A DNA stretch of 64,000 nucleotides from Sorangium cellulosum (GTDB taxonomy: Bacteria; Myxococcota_A; Polyangia; Polyangiales; Polyangiaceae): the NCBI RefSeq assembly GCF_002950945.1, contig NZ_CP012673.1, positions 8,260,501 through 8,324,500 on the forward strand. The letters run 5' to 3'. Both the position numbers and the translations under genes were made by a program. The notes beneath the pieces are model-generated. The model was not told where the DNA came from and made no database searches. It was given only the letters and a program-made list of their open reading frames with translations. Shown one piece after another: positions 46,408 through 54,644 of this stretch. How positions within the stretch are numbered: position 1 is the first letter of the stretch; the number at the start of each line of letters is the position of its first letter.

Positions 46408-47454
46408 TCAATGCGGTGAAGCGGCGAGGGTGAATGAGAGCGCGCCCGCGCCCAGCGCGAGCAGGGCGAAGCTCGCGAGCCAGTGCTCGCCCATGTAGTC
46501 GCCGGCGACGTGCGGCAGGCTGGCGTCGAGGTGCCGCTCCGCCGCGTCGAGGGCGCGGGCGCGCACGGGGTCTCCCTCGGGCAGCGCCGCGGCGAGCGAG
46601 CGCCAGCAAAAGGCCCGGCTCAGGTTCAGCCCGTCGAGGTGGGCGATCTTGCCGTCGCTCCGGTCGCTGACGGTCGCGGGGTGGAACAGGGTCGCGGGCT
46701 CGCCCTGCGCCGCGCGCGGCAGAAACCGCGCGAACCAGCCGCGGAACTCCGGTCCTGGCAGGACCCGGCGCATGCACTCGGCCTCGACGAGGGCCGGAGA
46801 GAGGAAGTCGTCCTGCGACGGCTCCCACGCCTGGCAGTCCATGTCGCGTCCGTACCACGCCCGCGCGGCCTCGGCGCAGCCCCGCGACAGCCGCGCGTCG
46901 CCCTTCACCTCGGCGTACTCCAGAGCGAGCGCGAGCGCGAAGGCGGTGTTCGTGTGCGCGCCGGCGCGGACCGGGTACGTCGCCCTCGGCAGGAACTCGA
47001 GCAGACGCTCGGCGAACGCGCCGCCGAGCGGGGCCAGCGCGGCCGACCACCGGCGGCCTTCCTCGGTGTCGTACCGCTCGAGCTCGGCCGCGAGCATCAG
47101 CAGCCAGGCCCAGCCATAAGGCCGCTCGAAGCCGCGGCTCGACGGCCGCCGGACATAGGCCAGCTCGGCGGCGACGTTGTCGCCCGTGAGCTGCGCCGAG
47201 AAGAGCCCGCGGATCGGCGCGGCGCAGGGGGCGGCGGGGAAGAGGCGATGGATCCGCGCGAGGAGCCAGTACCCGTGCACGCACGAGTGCCAGTCGAAGC
47301 TGCCGTAGAAGAGGGGGTGCAGGTCGCGGGGGCCCTTCACGTCGTCGGGACCGGCCATGACGTGATCCAGCTTGTTCGGGTACTCCCGCGTCACGTGCCC
47401 GAGCGCGATGGCGGCGAACCGGGCGGCGATCTCGGGGGTCAGGGCGTGCGCCAT
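46408..47454 (-). CDS. DUF2891-family protein
   Basis: A 348-residue protein matching the DUF2891 family through REYPNKLDHVM, HPLFYGSFDWHSCVHGYW, RPYGWAWLLMLAAEL, AGAHTNTAFALALALEYA and DFLSPALVEAECMRRVL. The alternating helices and the conserved His/Trp/Asp residues suggest an alpha/alpha-barrel, as in glycoside-processing enzymes; the function is uncharacterised. It is divergently transcribed from the kinase fusion, with 57 bp between the two ATGs, so the two may share control. Confidence 0.8.
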   Translation of the reverse strand: MAHALTPEIAARFAAIALGHVTREYPNKLDHVMAGPDDVKGPRDLHPLFYGSFDWHSCVHGYWLLARIHRLFPAAPCAAPIRGLFSAQLTGDNVAAELAYVRRPSSRGFERPYGWAWLLMLAAELERYDTEEGRRWSAALAPLGGAFAERLLEFLPRATYPVRAGAHTNTAFALALALEYAEVKGDARLSRGCAEAARAWYGRDMDCQAWEPSQDDFLSPALVEAECMRRVLPGPEFRGWFARFLPRAAQGEPATLFHPATVSDRSDGKIAHLDGLNLSRAFCWRSLAAALPEGDPVRARALDAAERHLDASLPHVAGDYMGEHWLASFALLALGAGALSFTLAASPH

Positions 47455-47511
47455 GGGCTTTTGTATACGCCCAGGTTCTCCCGACGGGCAGAGGCTGGTA
47501 GGCTGAACGAC

Positions 47512-50500
47512 ATGTCAGACAAGGGTGCCCGCCCGTCGGACGATCCCTGGGTGTCCTCCGCTGGCGACCGCGGATCGCCCGCGGCCCGGGGCCACCTTGG
47601 CGAGGGGGACGTCGTCGGCGAGCGCTGGCGGCTCGAGGAGCTCCTCAAGAAAGGGGGCATGGGCCGGGTCTTCCGGGCGACCGACACGCACCTCGGCGCG
47701 CAGGTGGCGCTCAAGCTGATGGATCCGGCGATCCTCGGGACGGAGAAGGCGCGCGCCCGCTTCCTCCGCGAGGCGCAGACCGCGGCGAGGCTGCGGGGCC
47801 CGCACGTGGTCCAGCTCCTCGACTTCAACATCGACGCGGCCACGCAGGCGCCCTTCATCGTGATGGAGCTCCTCCGCGGCGAGGACCTGGCCGAGCGGCT
47901 CGCCCGCGGCCCCCTCCCCTACGCCGAGACGGTCGCGATCCTCGGCGACGTCTGCAGCGCGATCGGCAAGGCCCACGCCTCGAACGTCATCCACCGCGAC
48001 CTCAAGCCGGCGAACATCTTCCTCGTCGACGACGAGGATCGCCCGCTCTGCAAGCTGCTCGACTTCGGGGTGGTCAAGCTCGGGGACCTCGGGCTCGACC
48101 CCAAGGGGACGCCGCAGACCGACGCCGGCTCGACGCTGGGCACGGTGAGCTACATGGCCCCGGAGCAGCTCGCGAACGCGCGGGAGGTCGATCTTCGCGC
48201 CGACCTGTGGTCGATCGGCGTGATCGCCTACGAGTGCCTGACGGGGCGCCGGCCCTTCCGCGGCGACTCGCTCTTCGAGCTGGTCCACCAGATCTGCAAC
48301 GTCACCCCGGTCGCGCCCTCGCGGCTGGCCGACGTCCCGGGCGGCTTCGACGGCTGGTTCGCCCGCGCGACGCACCGCGACCGCGACCGCCGCTTCGCCT
48401 CCGCCCGCGAGCTGCTCGAGGCGCTCCGGGCCCTCGCCGGGCGCCCGCCGGAGCCGGTCGTCGACCGGCACCCCGGGACCCCGCCCGACCCCGCGCACCA
48501 CCAGAGCTGGGCCTCGGACGCCAACCAGATCGATATCGGCGCCCTCAAGGACCTCACGTTCAAGAACGCCGTGGTCCGGGAGTTCCTCGACAGCGCCAAC
48601 AAGCACTTCGTCTCGGGGAGCAAGGGGCTCGGCAAGACCCTCTTGCTCACGTACAAGCGCTCGGTCCTCAGCGACATCTACCTGGCGGCGACCGGCCGCG
48701 ACCGCCGCCACGCCGCCGTGCAGTTCATCCCGGAGGGCCGGCCGTACCTCGACCTGATGGGCGACCTGGCCAGCGTCGATCATACCCGGGCCGACCTCAT
48801 GTCGGGGCTCTACGAGTGCAAGCGCCTCTGGAGCTTCAGCTTCCGCCTGTCGATCGTCTCATACCACTCCTCCCTGGCCGGCGACCCCGAGGACCTCGCG
48901 CCGCTCCCCCGGGGCCTGCGCGGGTTTCTCGAGGGCCGCCCGGTCGAGCCGACGATGGTGGTGAAGGAGCTCCTGTCGCTGACCGTCCGCCAGATCAACC
49001 AGGTCATCGACGCGATGGAGGGCCCGCTCGAGCGGCGGCTGCGCTCGCTGCACAGCGGCACGTTCATCTTCGTGGACAAGATCGATCAGGCGCTCCGGCG
49101 GCTGCCGCGGGCCGCGTGGATCCACATGCAAGCGGGGATGATCGAGGCCGCGTGGGATCTGATGAACGCCAACCGGCACGTCAAGATCTTCGCCGCTATT
49201 CGCGAGGAGGCGTTCTCCGCCTACGAGTCCGACATCAAGACGAACCTTTACGGCGCGACGTCGACGCTCCGTTATGCCAAGCACGAGCTCTTCGAGCTGC
49301 TCGAGAAGCTCACGTATTATTACGAGCGGCTGCCGCTCCGCGAGTTCATCCACCTCGACGTGGTGAGCACCGGGCGCTCGGCGCGCGGCGAGCGGGCCGT
49401 CGACTTCCTCTACCGCCACACCCTCGGGCGGCCGCGCGACCTCGTGATCCTCGCCTCGGAGATCTCGCGCCACCGCCGGGCCCTCGACGAGCGGACGTTC
49501 ACGCGGATCGTGCAGGACACGAGCGCCGGCCTGCTCGTCGCCAACATCTTCGACGAGATGCGGGTCTTCCTCGAGGTGCTCTGCCACCGCGACAAGCGGG
49601 ATCACTTCTTCGGCCTGCTCCCGTGCGACGTCCTCACGCACGACGAGGTGGTCGAGATCTGGTGCCGCTTTCACGGGGTCGATCGCGCGTATTTCGACGC
49701 GCACGGCCGGAGCTCCGACGACGTCTACCACCCTTTCCGCGAGCTCTTCGAGTGCGGCCTGCTCGGGGTCCTCGGCGGCGGTCCGGCGGCCGGTGGCCAG
49801 GTCCAGCGCTTCCGCCAGCCGCACGACGCGGTGGTCGGCTCGCGCCACGAGCTGCCGCGCTCGCGGTATTACCTTCTCCACCCCTCCCTCCGCGCGCTGA
49901 TCGAGCCGCTCCCCGGCGGCGGCCGTTTCAACGCGATCCGGCATGTCGTCATCGGCCACGGGGAGCCCTGGCCCCGGCACGTGGACCTCGTGGTCGACGT
50001 CCAGCGCGAGCTCTTCCGTCGCCCGGAGGCCGACGAGGAGATCGCCGAGGCGGTGTTCTCGCTCCTCGATCGCCTCGCGGCCGACATCGCCGACGGCGAG
50101 GCGGTCGACGCCGCGCGGCGGGCGATCGCCGCCTCCACGGCCTTCGCGCGCCTCAGCGCCGAGCTCGAGCGGATCCACTGGGACGAGCTCCACCTCGCGC
50201 TGCTCGATCTCTTCCCTGCCGCGCGTCGGGTGGAGCCGGAGCTGACGAACCGGGTCGAGGTGGCGATGCTGCTCATCGACATCGTCCGCTCGACACGTTT
50301 GATCCGCGATCTCGGCGACACCGGCTTCGTCGATCACCTCCAGCGGCTCCGCGGCGCCCTCCGCGGCTCGGCGAACCTCCGCTTGCTGAAGGGGGTCGGC
50401 GACGGCTACCTCGCGGTCTATCCCACGGTGGCCCGCGCCCTCGAGGCGGCCCGCATGCTCCGTCGCGCGGTCGACGACCCTGCCCAGCTGCGCATCGTCA

Positions 50501-50784
50501 TCCACTGGGGTCCGGTGCGGATGAGCGATCACGACGTCATCGGCACGGAGGTTCACCGCCTCTTCCGGATCGAGGCGGTCACCGACGACGACCGCGCGGA
50601 GGAGCCGGGCGCCGACCGTGCGGACGCCGCGCTGCCGCACCCCGGCCTGGTGACGCTCTCGCGGTCGGCGCTCGCCGCGTTACCCGAGGCCGCGCGCGCG
50701 GGTTTCCGCCGCGCGGGGGCGTTCCGGCTCAAGGGGTTCGACGAGCCCGAGCCGATCTGGGTGGAGGCGGGAGGCGGGGCGTGA
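47512..50784 (+). CDS. Ser/Thr kinase - P-loop ATPase - class III cyclase-like fusion
   Basis: A 1090-residue protein with an unusual order. Residues ~35-300: Hanks-type kinase with KKGGMGRVFRA, VALKLM, VIHRDLKPANIF, KLLDFGVVKL and YMAPEQL, apparently complete. Residues ~335-870: a large P-loop ATPase resembling the Sll1717-type family, with Walker A VSGSKGLGKTLLL (~370) and FIFVDKIDQALRR (~520). Residues ~905-1085: class III nucleotide cyclase homology domain with both metal-binding Asp positions (MLLIDIVRST ~923; KGVGDGYLAVYP ~963), but the transition-state Asn replaced by His in GTEVHRLFRIEAV. ATG 47512 precedes a disordered ~30-residue leader. No transmembrane segment is seen, so the protein is cytoplasmic. 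Whether the cyclase domain is catalytic or a sensor is open. Confidence 0.85.
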   Translation: MSDKGARPSDDPWVSSAGDRGSPAARGHLGEGDVVGERWRLEELLKKGGMGRVFRATDTHLGAQVALKLMDPAILGTEKARARFLREAQTAARLRGPHVVQLLDFNIDAATQAPFIVMELLRGEDLAERLARGPLPYAETVAILGDVCSAIGKAHASNVIHRDLKPANIFLVDDEDRPLCKLLDFGVVKLGDLGLDPKGTPQTDAGSTLGTVSYMAPEQLANAREVDLRADLWSIGVIAYECLTGRRPFRGDSLFELVHQICNVTPVAPSRLADVPGGFDGWFARATHRDRDRRFASARELLEALRALAGRPPEPVVDRHPGTPPDPAHHQSWASDANQIDIGALKDLTFKNAVVREFLDSANKHFVSGSKGLGKTLLLTYKRSVLSDIYLAATGRDRRHAAVQFIPEGRPYLDLMGDLASVDHTRADLMSGLYECKRLWSFSFRLSIVSYHSSLAGDPEDLAPLPRGLRGFLEGRPVEPTMVVKELLSLTVRQINQVIDAMEGPLERRLRSLHSGTFIFVDKIDQALRRLPRAAWIHMQAGMIEAAWDLMNANRHVKIFAAIREEAFSAYESDIKTNLYGATSTLRYAKHELFELLEKLTYYYERLPLREFIHLDVVSTGRSARGERAVDFLYRHTLGRPRDLVILASEISRHRRALDERTFTRIVQDTSAGLLVANIFDEMRVFLEVLCHRDKRDHFFGLLPCDVLTHDEVVEIWCRFHGVDRAYFDAHGRSSDDVYHPFRELFECGLLGVLGGGPAAGGQVQRFRQPHDAVVGSRHELPRSRYYLLHPSLRALIEPLPGGGRFNAIRHVVIGHGEPWPRHVDLVVDVQRELFRRPEADEEIAEAVFSLLDRLAADIADGEAVDAARRAIAASTAFARLSAELERIHWDELHLALLDLFPAARRVEPELTNRVEVAMLLIDIVRSTRLIRDLGDTGFVDHLQRLRGALRGSANLRLLKGVGDGYLAVYPTVARALEAARMLRRAVDDPAQLRIVIHWGPVRMSDHDVIGTEVHRLFRIEAVTDDDRAEEPGADRADAALPHPGLVTLSRSALAALPEAARAGFRRAGAFRLKGFDEPEPIWVEAGGGA

Positions 50785-50857
50785 GGGATCTCCTCCAGGG
50801 CTCGTCCCAGGCGAGCACCGTCGAGGACCTCCATTCGTGTTGCTCGAGCGAGAAATA

Positions 50858-50925
50858 AACCGCCAAGAACGCCAAGGACACCAAGAACAAAACGATATCT
50901 TGGCGTCCTTAGCGTCTTGGCGGTT
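50858..50925. repeat. Long inverted repeat (28-29 bp arms)
   Basis: Arms at 50858-50886 and 50898-50925 begin AACCGCCAAGA and end TCTTGGCGGTT, are complementary except for one bulge and two substitutions, and enclose an 11-base AT-rich loop. Each arm is itself built from a CGCCAAG-type subrepeat. It lies between convergent genes, where it could act as a bidirectional terminator; it also resembles dispersed palindromic repeats of bacterial genomes. Confidence 0.75.
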
Positions 50926-50999
50926 CGAATTCTGCTCGTTTCAGGCGGGTTCACCCCGCCCGTCGCTCCAGCGCCGCCCGGATGGCCCCGACGGCTGGA

Positions 51000-51452
51000 T
51001 CACTCGAACTCGGTCCACAACGCGCAGCGCTCGATCTCGGCGCCGTACTGGTCGCATATCTCCCCGCAAAGATCGGTCCCTTCTCGGCAGCAGCCGCTGT
51101 TCGAGCACCCCTCGGCCAACCCTGCTTCACCGTTGGTGCATACGAAGTTCCAGGAAGGGCACTCCGTGGCGATTTCGCACGTCAGACCGCTCGCGCAGTC
51201 GCCGCACCCTGCCGCGCCGAACCCCACGCCGAGGTAGGTCACGAGCGCGACGAACACCGCTGCCGCCGAGAACCTCGCGATCTTCGACGCTGCTCCTCCC
51301 GGAGCGGCCGCCGCCCGCGCCTCCCACGACAGGGGGAGGCGCGGCGCGACCGCGCCCCCTCGATGGATCGAGTCCTCTCCACCGAGCGCGCCCCCGTCGC
51401 CCGCCCTTTCAGCTCCCGTATACGCCTCGTTGTGATTCGCTGGTTGTCTCAT
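51000..51452 (-). CDS. Small membrane-anchored Cys-rich protein
   Basis: A 150-residue protein from ATG 51452 (the frame also has an ATG ten codons earlier). One transmembrane helix (FSAAAVFVALVTYLGVGFGAAG) follows a polar N-terminal region. The last ~70 residues hold eleven Cys (GCGDCASGLTCEIATECPSW, NFVCTNGEAGLAEGCSNSGCC, then DLCGEIC), suggesting a disulfide-rich extracytoplasmic knot. I recognise no family. Convergent with the kinase fusion and separated from it by the inverted repeat. The 51483-51777 stretch upstream has nothing I recognise. Confidence 0.5.
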   Translation of the reverse strand: MRQPANHNEAYTGAERAGDGGALGGEDSIHRGGAVAPRLPLSWEARAAAAPGGAASKIARFSAAAVFVALVTYLGVGFGAAGCGDCASGLTCEIATECPSWNFVCTNGEAGLAEGCSNSGCCREGTDLCGEICDQYGAEIERCALWTEFE

Positions 51453-51777
51453 GCCGTTACAATTCCGACCAGCGGCGGGCATTTCTCACACGTTCAACAT
51501 GGTCCGGCCTGGCAAAGATCGCGTGGTGCTCGCCGACCCCTACCCAACGTAGGCCATAATACCACATTGTGTGCCACTGTGAGCAACCTCCGTGACCTGA
51601 CGATCGCGCCGGCGTTGCGAGGTGCCACGCCTGGCGGTCGAGCCATGGGAAAGACCGCGGTCGAACCCGCGCCGGTGCGGCTGCCTTGTCGTGGCTGCTC
51701 CGGCGCCCCCGCCGGGCGTGGTGCTCGGCGGCGGGCGCCGGTCTCCCCCTGGGCCGCTCCGGGAGCGGCCTGACCCG

Positions 51778-53412
51778 CTACAGCGTCAGGTCGGCTTCGA
51801 TCCTGTGATGGGTCGCCTGCTCGTAGTCGTAGGCGAGCCCCAGCAGGGCGGCCTCGCTCCAGCGAGGGCCGACGAAGATCAAGCTGAAGGGAGCCCCGTT
51901 GCTGTACTGACCAGCAGGCACGACGACCCCGGGCAAAGCCGCGATGTTGATCGCCGACTCCGCGGTCGCCGGATAGGTCTCATTGCCGATCAGCTCGGGG
52001 ATCGTGGCATAGGTCTGCGGAAACACCAGGGCGTCCAGATCGTTGGCCTCCATCACGGAAGTGAAGAGGTTCAGGTACTGGTCCCGCAGCGACCAGAAGC
52101 CGGACAGGTCGGGCATGTCGTCGGGGTGGCTCAGCGAGGCCGCCAGCACGGGGAGCTTGTCGACGTACCAGGACAGCGGACCGTCCGGCTGCGCGAACGG
52201 AGACACACCCGTGATGGCCGAAAGCCCGTCGAGCGAGCCCACCACCACCCCCTGGAACGCCACCCCCTTGAGGTACTGCTGGAAGTCGTAGGCGACCGAC
52301 TCGGTCCCCCGCATATCGTAGGGCTCGCCGGGCAAAGCCAGGTCGGCGAACCCGCTCCCGTCGAAGGGATCGTCGATGACGGTCGCGCCTTCGATCTCGA
52401 GCTCCTCGATGGCCTCCTCGTACAGCGCCTGCGTCTCCGGGGACAGGTCGTCGAGGCGCCAGCCCGGGCCGTACAGCCCGATCCGCTTCCCGCAGAGGGC
52501 GGTCTTGCTCAGCTGGCTCGTGTAGCCGTTCGGGGGCAACTTCCCGATGGCGGCGCTCGTCTTGGGGTCGTCCGGGCTGTAACCCGCGAGGACATCCATC
52601 ATCACGGCGGCGTCGTGCACGGTCTTCGCGATGGGGCCGACGACGTCCCTCGTGCTGGCCGCCAGCGGCACGATGCCCGTCGTGGGGATGAGGGCGAACG
52701 TCGTTTTGATGCCGACGAGGCTCTGGGCGCCGGCAGGGTTCTGGATCGATCCTCCCGTCTCCTCCGCGAGGCCCAGCACGGCGAAGTTCGCGGCCACGGC
52801 CGTCGCCGTCCCGCTGCTGCTCGCTCCTGGCACCAGGCTCCTGTCCACCGCGTTGTACGTGGGGCCTGCCCAGCTGCTGTTTGCCCGGGTGCCGTCGTCG
52901 CTGAACGCCGGGATGTTCGTCTTCCCGAGGATGATGGCCCCCGCGCTGATGAGCCGATCGACGACGACCGAGTTCTTGATCGGAAACAGGTCGATCCCGC
53001 CCGCCTGGGAGCTGAGTTCCGCCCAGCCTGCCGTCGTCGGCAAGCCGGCGTAGTCCATGGACTCCTTGATGACCACGGGGATCCCCGCCAGCGGGCCGAG
53101 GACCTCTCCGTTCCTCCGCCTCCTGTCGATCTCGCGCGCCTCGGCAAGCGCGTTGGGGTTCATGGATGTAAAGGCGTTGTAGGAGGCCTCGTACTCGCCG
53201 ATCCTGGAGAGGTACGCCTGCACCAGGGCCTCTGCCGTGAATCGATTGTTCCTGTACGCCTTCTGGATCCCCGAAACAGTGAGCTCGCTTACATCTATGC
53301 CGGCAGGGCCGATGGGACCGGCCGCGCCATGGCTGGTGCCGGGGACCCCCAGGGCGGTTCCAAGGAAGATGGCCGTAGCCCACCCGATGCCCAAACGAGT
53401 CTTGTTTTTCAC
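51778..53412 (-). CDS. Exported amidase (amidase signature family)
   Basis: A 544-residue hydrolase of the Ser-cisSer-Lys amidase signature family. The catalytic Lys is in IPVVIKESMDYAG (~120), and the Gly/Ser-rich region PGASSSGTATAVAANFAVLGLAEETGGSIQ holds the cis-Ser and nucleophilic Ser. The N-terminus has a signal peptide (TAIFLGTALGVPGTSHGAAG). GTG 53412 is chosen because GAAGGAG lies eight bases upstream; the longer frame is Arg-rich. The enzyme probably hydrolyses amides or peptides outside the cytoplasm; the substrate is unknown. Confidence 0.85.
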   Translation of the reverse strand: MKNKTRLGIGWATAIFLGTALGVPGTSHGAAGPIGPAGIDVSELTVSGIQKAYRNNRFTAEALVQAYLSRIGEYEASYNAFTSMNPNALAEAREIDRRRRNGEVLGPLAGIPVVIKESMDYAGLPTTAGWAELSSQAGGIDLFPIKNSVVVDRLISAGAIILGKTNIPAFSDDGTRANSSWAGPTYNAVDRSLVPGASSSGTATAVAANFAVLGLAEETGGSIQNPAGAQSLVGIKTTFALIPTTGIVPLAASTRDVVGPIAKTVHDAAVMMDVLAGYSPDDPKTSAAIGKLPPNGYTSQLSKTALCGKRIGLYGPGWRLDDLSPETQALYEEAIEELEIEGATVIDDPFDGSGFADLALPGEPYDMRGTESVAYDFQQYLKGVAFQGVVVGSLDGLSAITGVSPFAQPDGPLSWYVDKLPVLAASLSHPDDMPDLSGFWSLRDQYLNLFTSVMEANDLDALVFPQTYATIPELIGNETYPATAESAINIAALPGVVVPAGQYSNGAPFSLIFVGPRWSEAALLGLAYDYEQATHHRIEADLTL

Positions 53413-54067
53413 GTGAATGGCTCCTTCTCGCTCCAGGAAATGGGCCGTGCGTCGGTTGAATCTCCGCCGTCGTGATCGGATTCGGGCCCTCGAGATCACA
53501 CCTCGCGAGGGCGCGCGAATCAGCGCTCGGCTAGACAAGGAATCGGCAAGCTCCACGTGACGGAGGCTCGAGGAGGGCGCCCGTCACGCCCGACGACCCG
53601 CACCGCCGCCGCGACGCGGGCGATGGGATACGGTCGAGCGAACCTGTTGAATCCTCAGAACGTCATCGCAGCCATCCGCCGTGAACAAAAAATTCCTTGC
53701 GGATCGCAATGACTCTGCGCGGGTTTTCCTCCGCGCCGTTGTCGCTAGCCGAGCAGCAGAAGCGCGCGCATGAATTGCGCGCCGTTCGGGTTTGACCCGA
53801 TGAAAGTCGAAGTTTTGTTAGATCTGGGCGATACCTTAGATGTTATAGCAAGTCGGGCCCGGTGGCAAGTTTGCCCACGACACTTTCGGATGGGTCAGAG
53901 TTCTTTCTCCCTCCCTGAGCTCTCACGGCAATCCGGCTTCCCTGACACGCACCTTGCAATGCCGCCCGCGCGTCAGGCTCGCCCTCATCCTCCCCCTCGT
54001 CCCCAGCGTCCAGCGCCCGGCGCCCAGCGTGAGAGCAAGAGGCGATCCACGGCTGGGTACCCGATGC

Positions 54068-54113
54068 CTCCTGTCGATCGGCGTCCTTCACTCCTGTCGA
54101 TCCGCGTCCTTCA
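54068..54113. repeat. 23-bp tandem duplication
   Basis: CTCCTGTCGATCGGCGTCC plus TTCA at 54068-54090 is repeated head-to-tail at 54091-54113 with one mismatch. It lies in the ~1-kb stretch 53413-54407 between the amidase and the RidA-like remnant, where I see no credible gene; AT-rich sequence near 53680-53860 may contain the promoter of an unknown or lost gene. Confidence 0.6.
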
Positions 54114-54407
54114 CGACGCTCCGGCGTCTCCGGAGGACGATCGCGCGCTCGCCTGCCGCAGCGACCTCCGGCCGGGGAAACGACGTCGGCAGCAGGCAAT
54201 GGACACAAACACCTACATTATCGCACCATGCCGATGCACGCGGCAGCGGCTGAAGCGCTGGCGCCCCCGTACTAGACGCCTTCGAGCGCCCGCATCGGGA
54301 GCGGGGCGCGAGACGTGCGAGGGCCTTGCCTGCGCGTCCTCCTCTTGGTACACGGTGCCGCCTAGAGCCCCCGAGCTGCAGCTGGTGCAGCGCTCGTAGA
54401 GCGCGCG

Positions 54408-54590
54408 TCATGCGACGGCGAGTATGGCCTCGACCTCGATCTTCAGATCAGGGGAGAAGAGCTCGACGACACGCACCGGAGAGCTCGCCGGCAGCGCAGC
54501 TGCCATAGACCTGAAACAGCATCGCTCTCAGCGCCGCGATATCGTCGGAGCTCGTGGCGCATTCAAGAAGAGCCGGCACGACCGCCGCGC
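54408..54590 (-). pseudogene. RidA/YjgF-family C-terminal remnant with frameshift
   Basis: On the minus strand, one frame reads LLECATSSDDIAALRAMLFQ then VYG, and the next frame reads SPVRVVELFSPDLKIEVEAI then LAVA and stop at 54408. Joined, they match the end of RidA-type proteins (helix DDI.., then strand pxRt.VeV..L..PdlkiEiEAiA), which deaminate reactive enamines/imines. The frame changes near 54480, and the N-terminal half is absent. The upstream limit is uncertain. Confidence 0.5.
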
Positions 54591-54644
54591 GCGGCCGCGA
54601 GCAGTCCTTCCTCGACGGCGGCGCTCCCCGTGTAGGATGCCGCC

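Noticed and set aside
48207..50858. An 883-codon frame overlapping the kinase-ATPase-cyclase gene
   Set aside because: Arg/Pro-rich alternate frame without motifs; the other frame carries three coherent domains.
53770..54399. A 209-codon plus-strand frame beginning MNCAPFGFDPMKVEVLL
   Set aside because: After ~50 residues it becomes Pro/Arg-rich and crosses the tandem duplication. No family resemblance or ribosome binding site.
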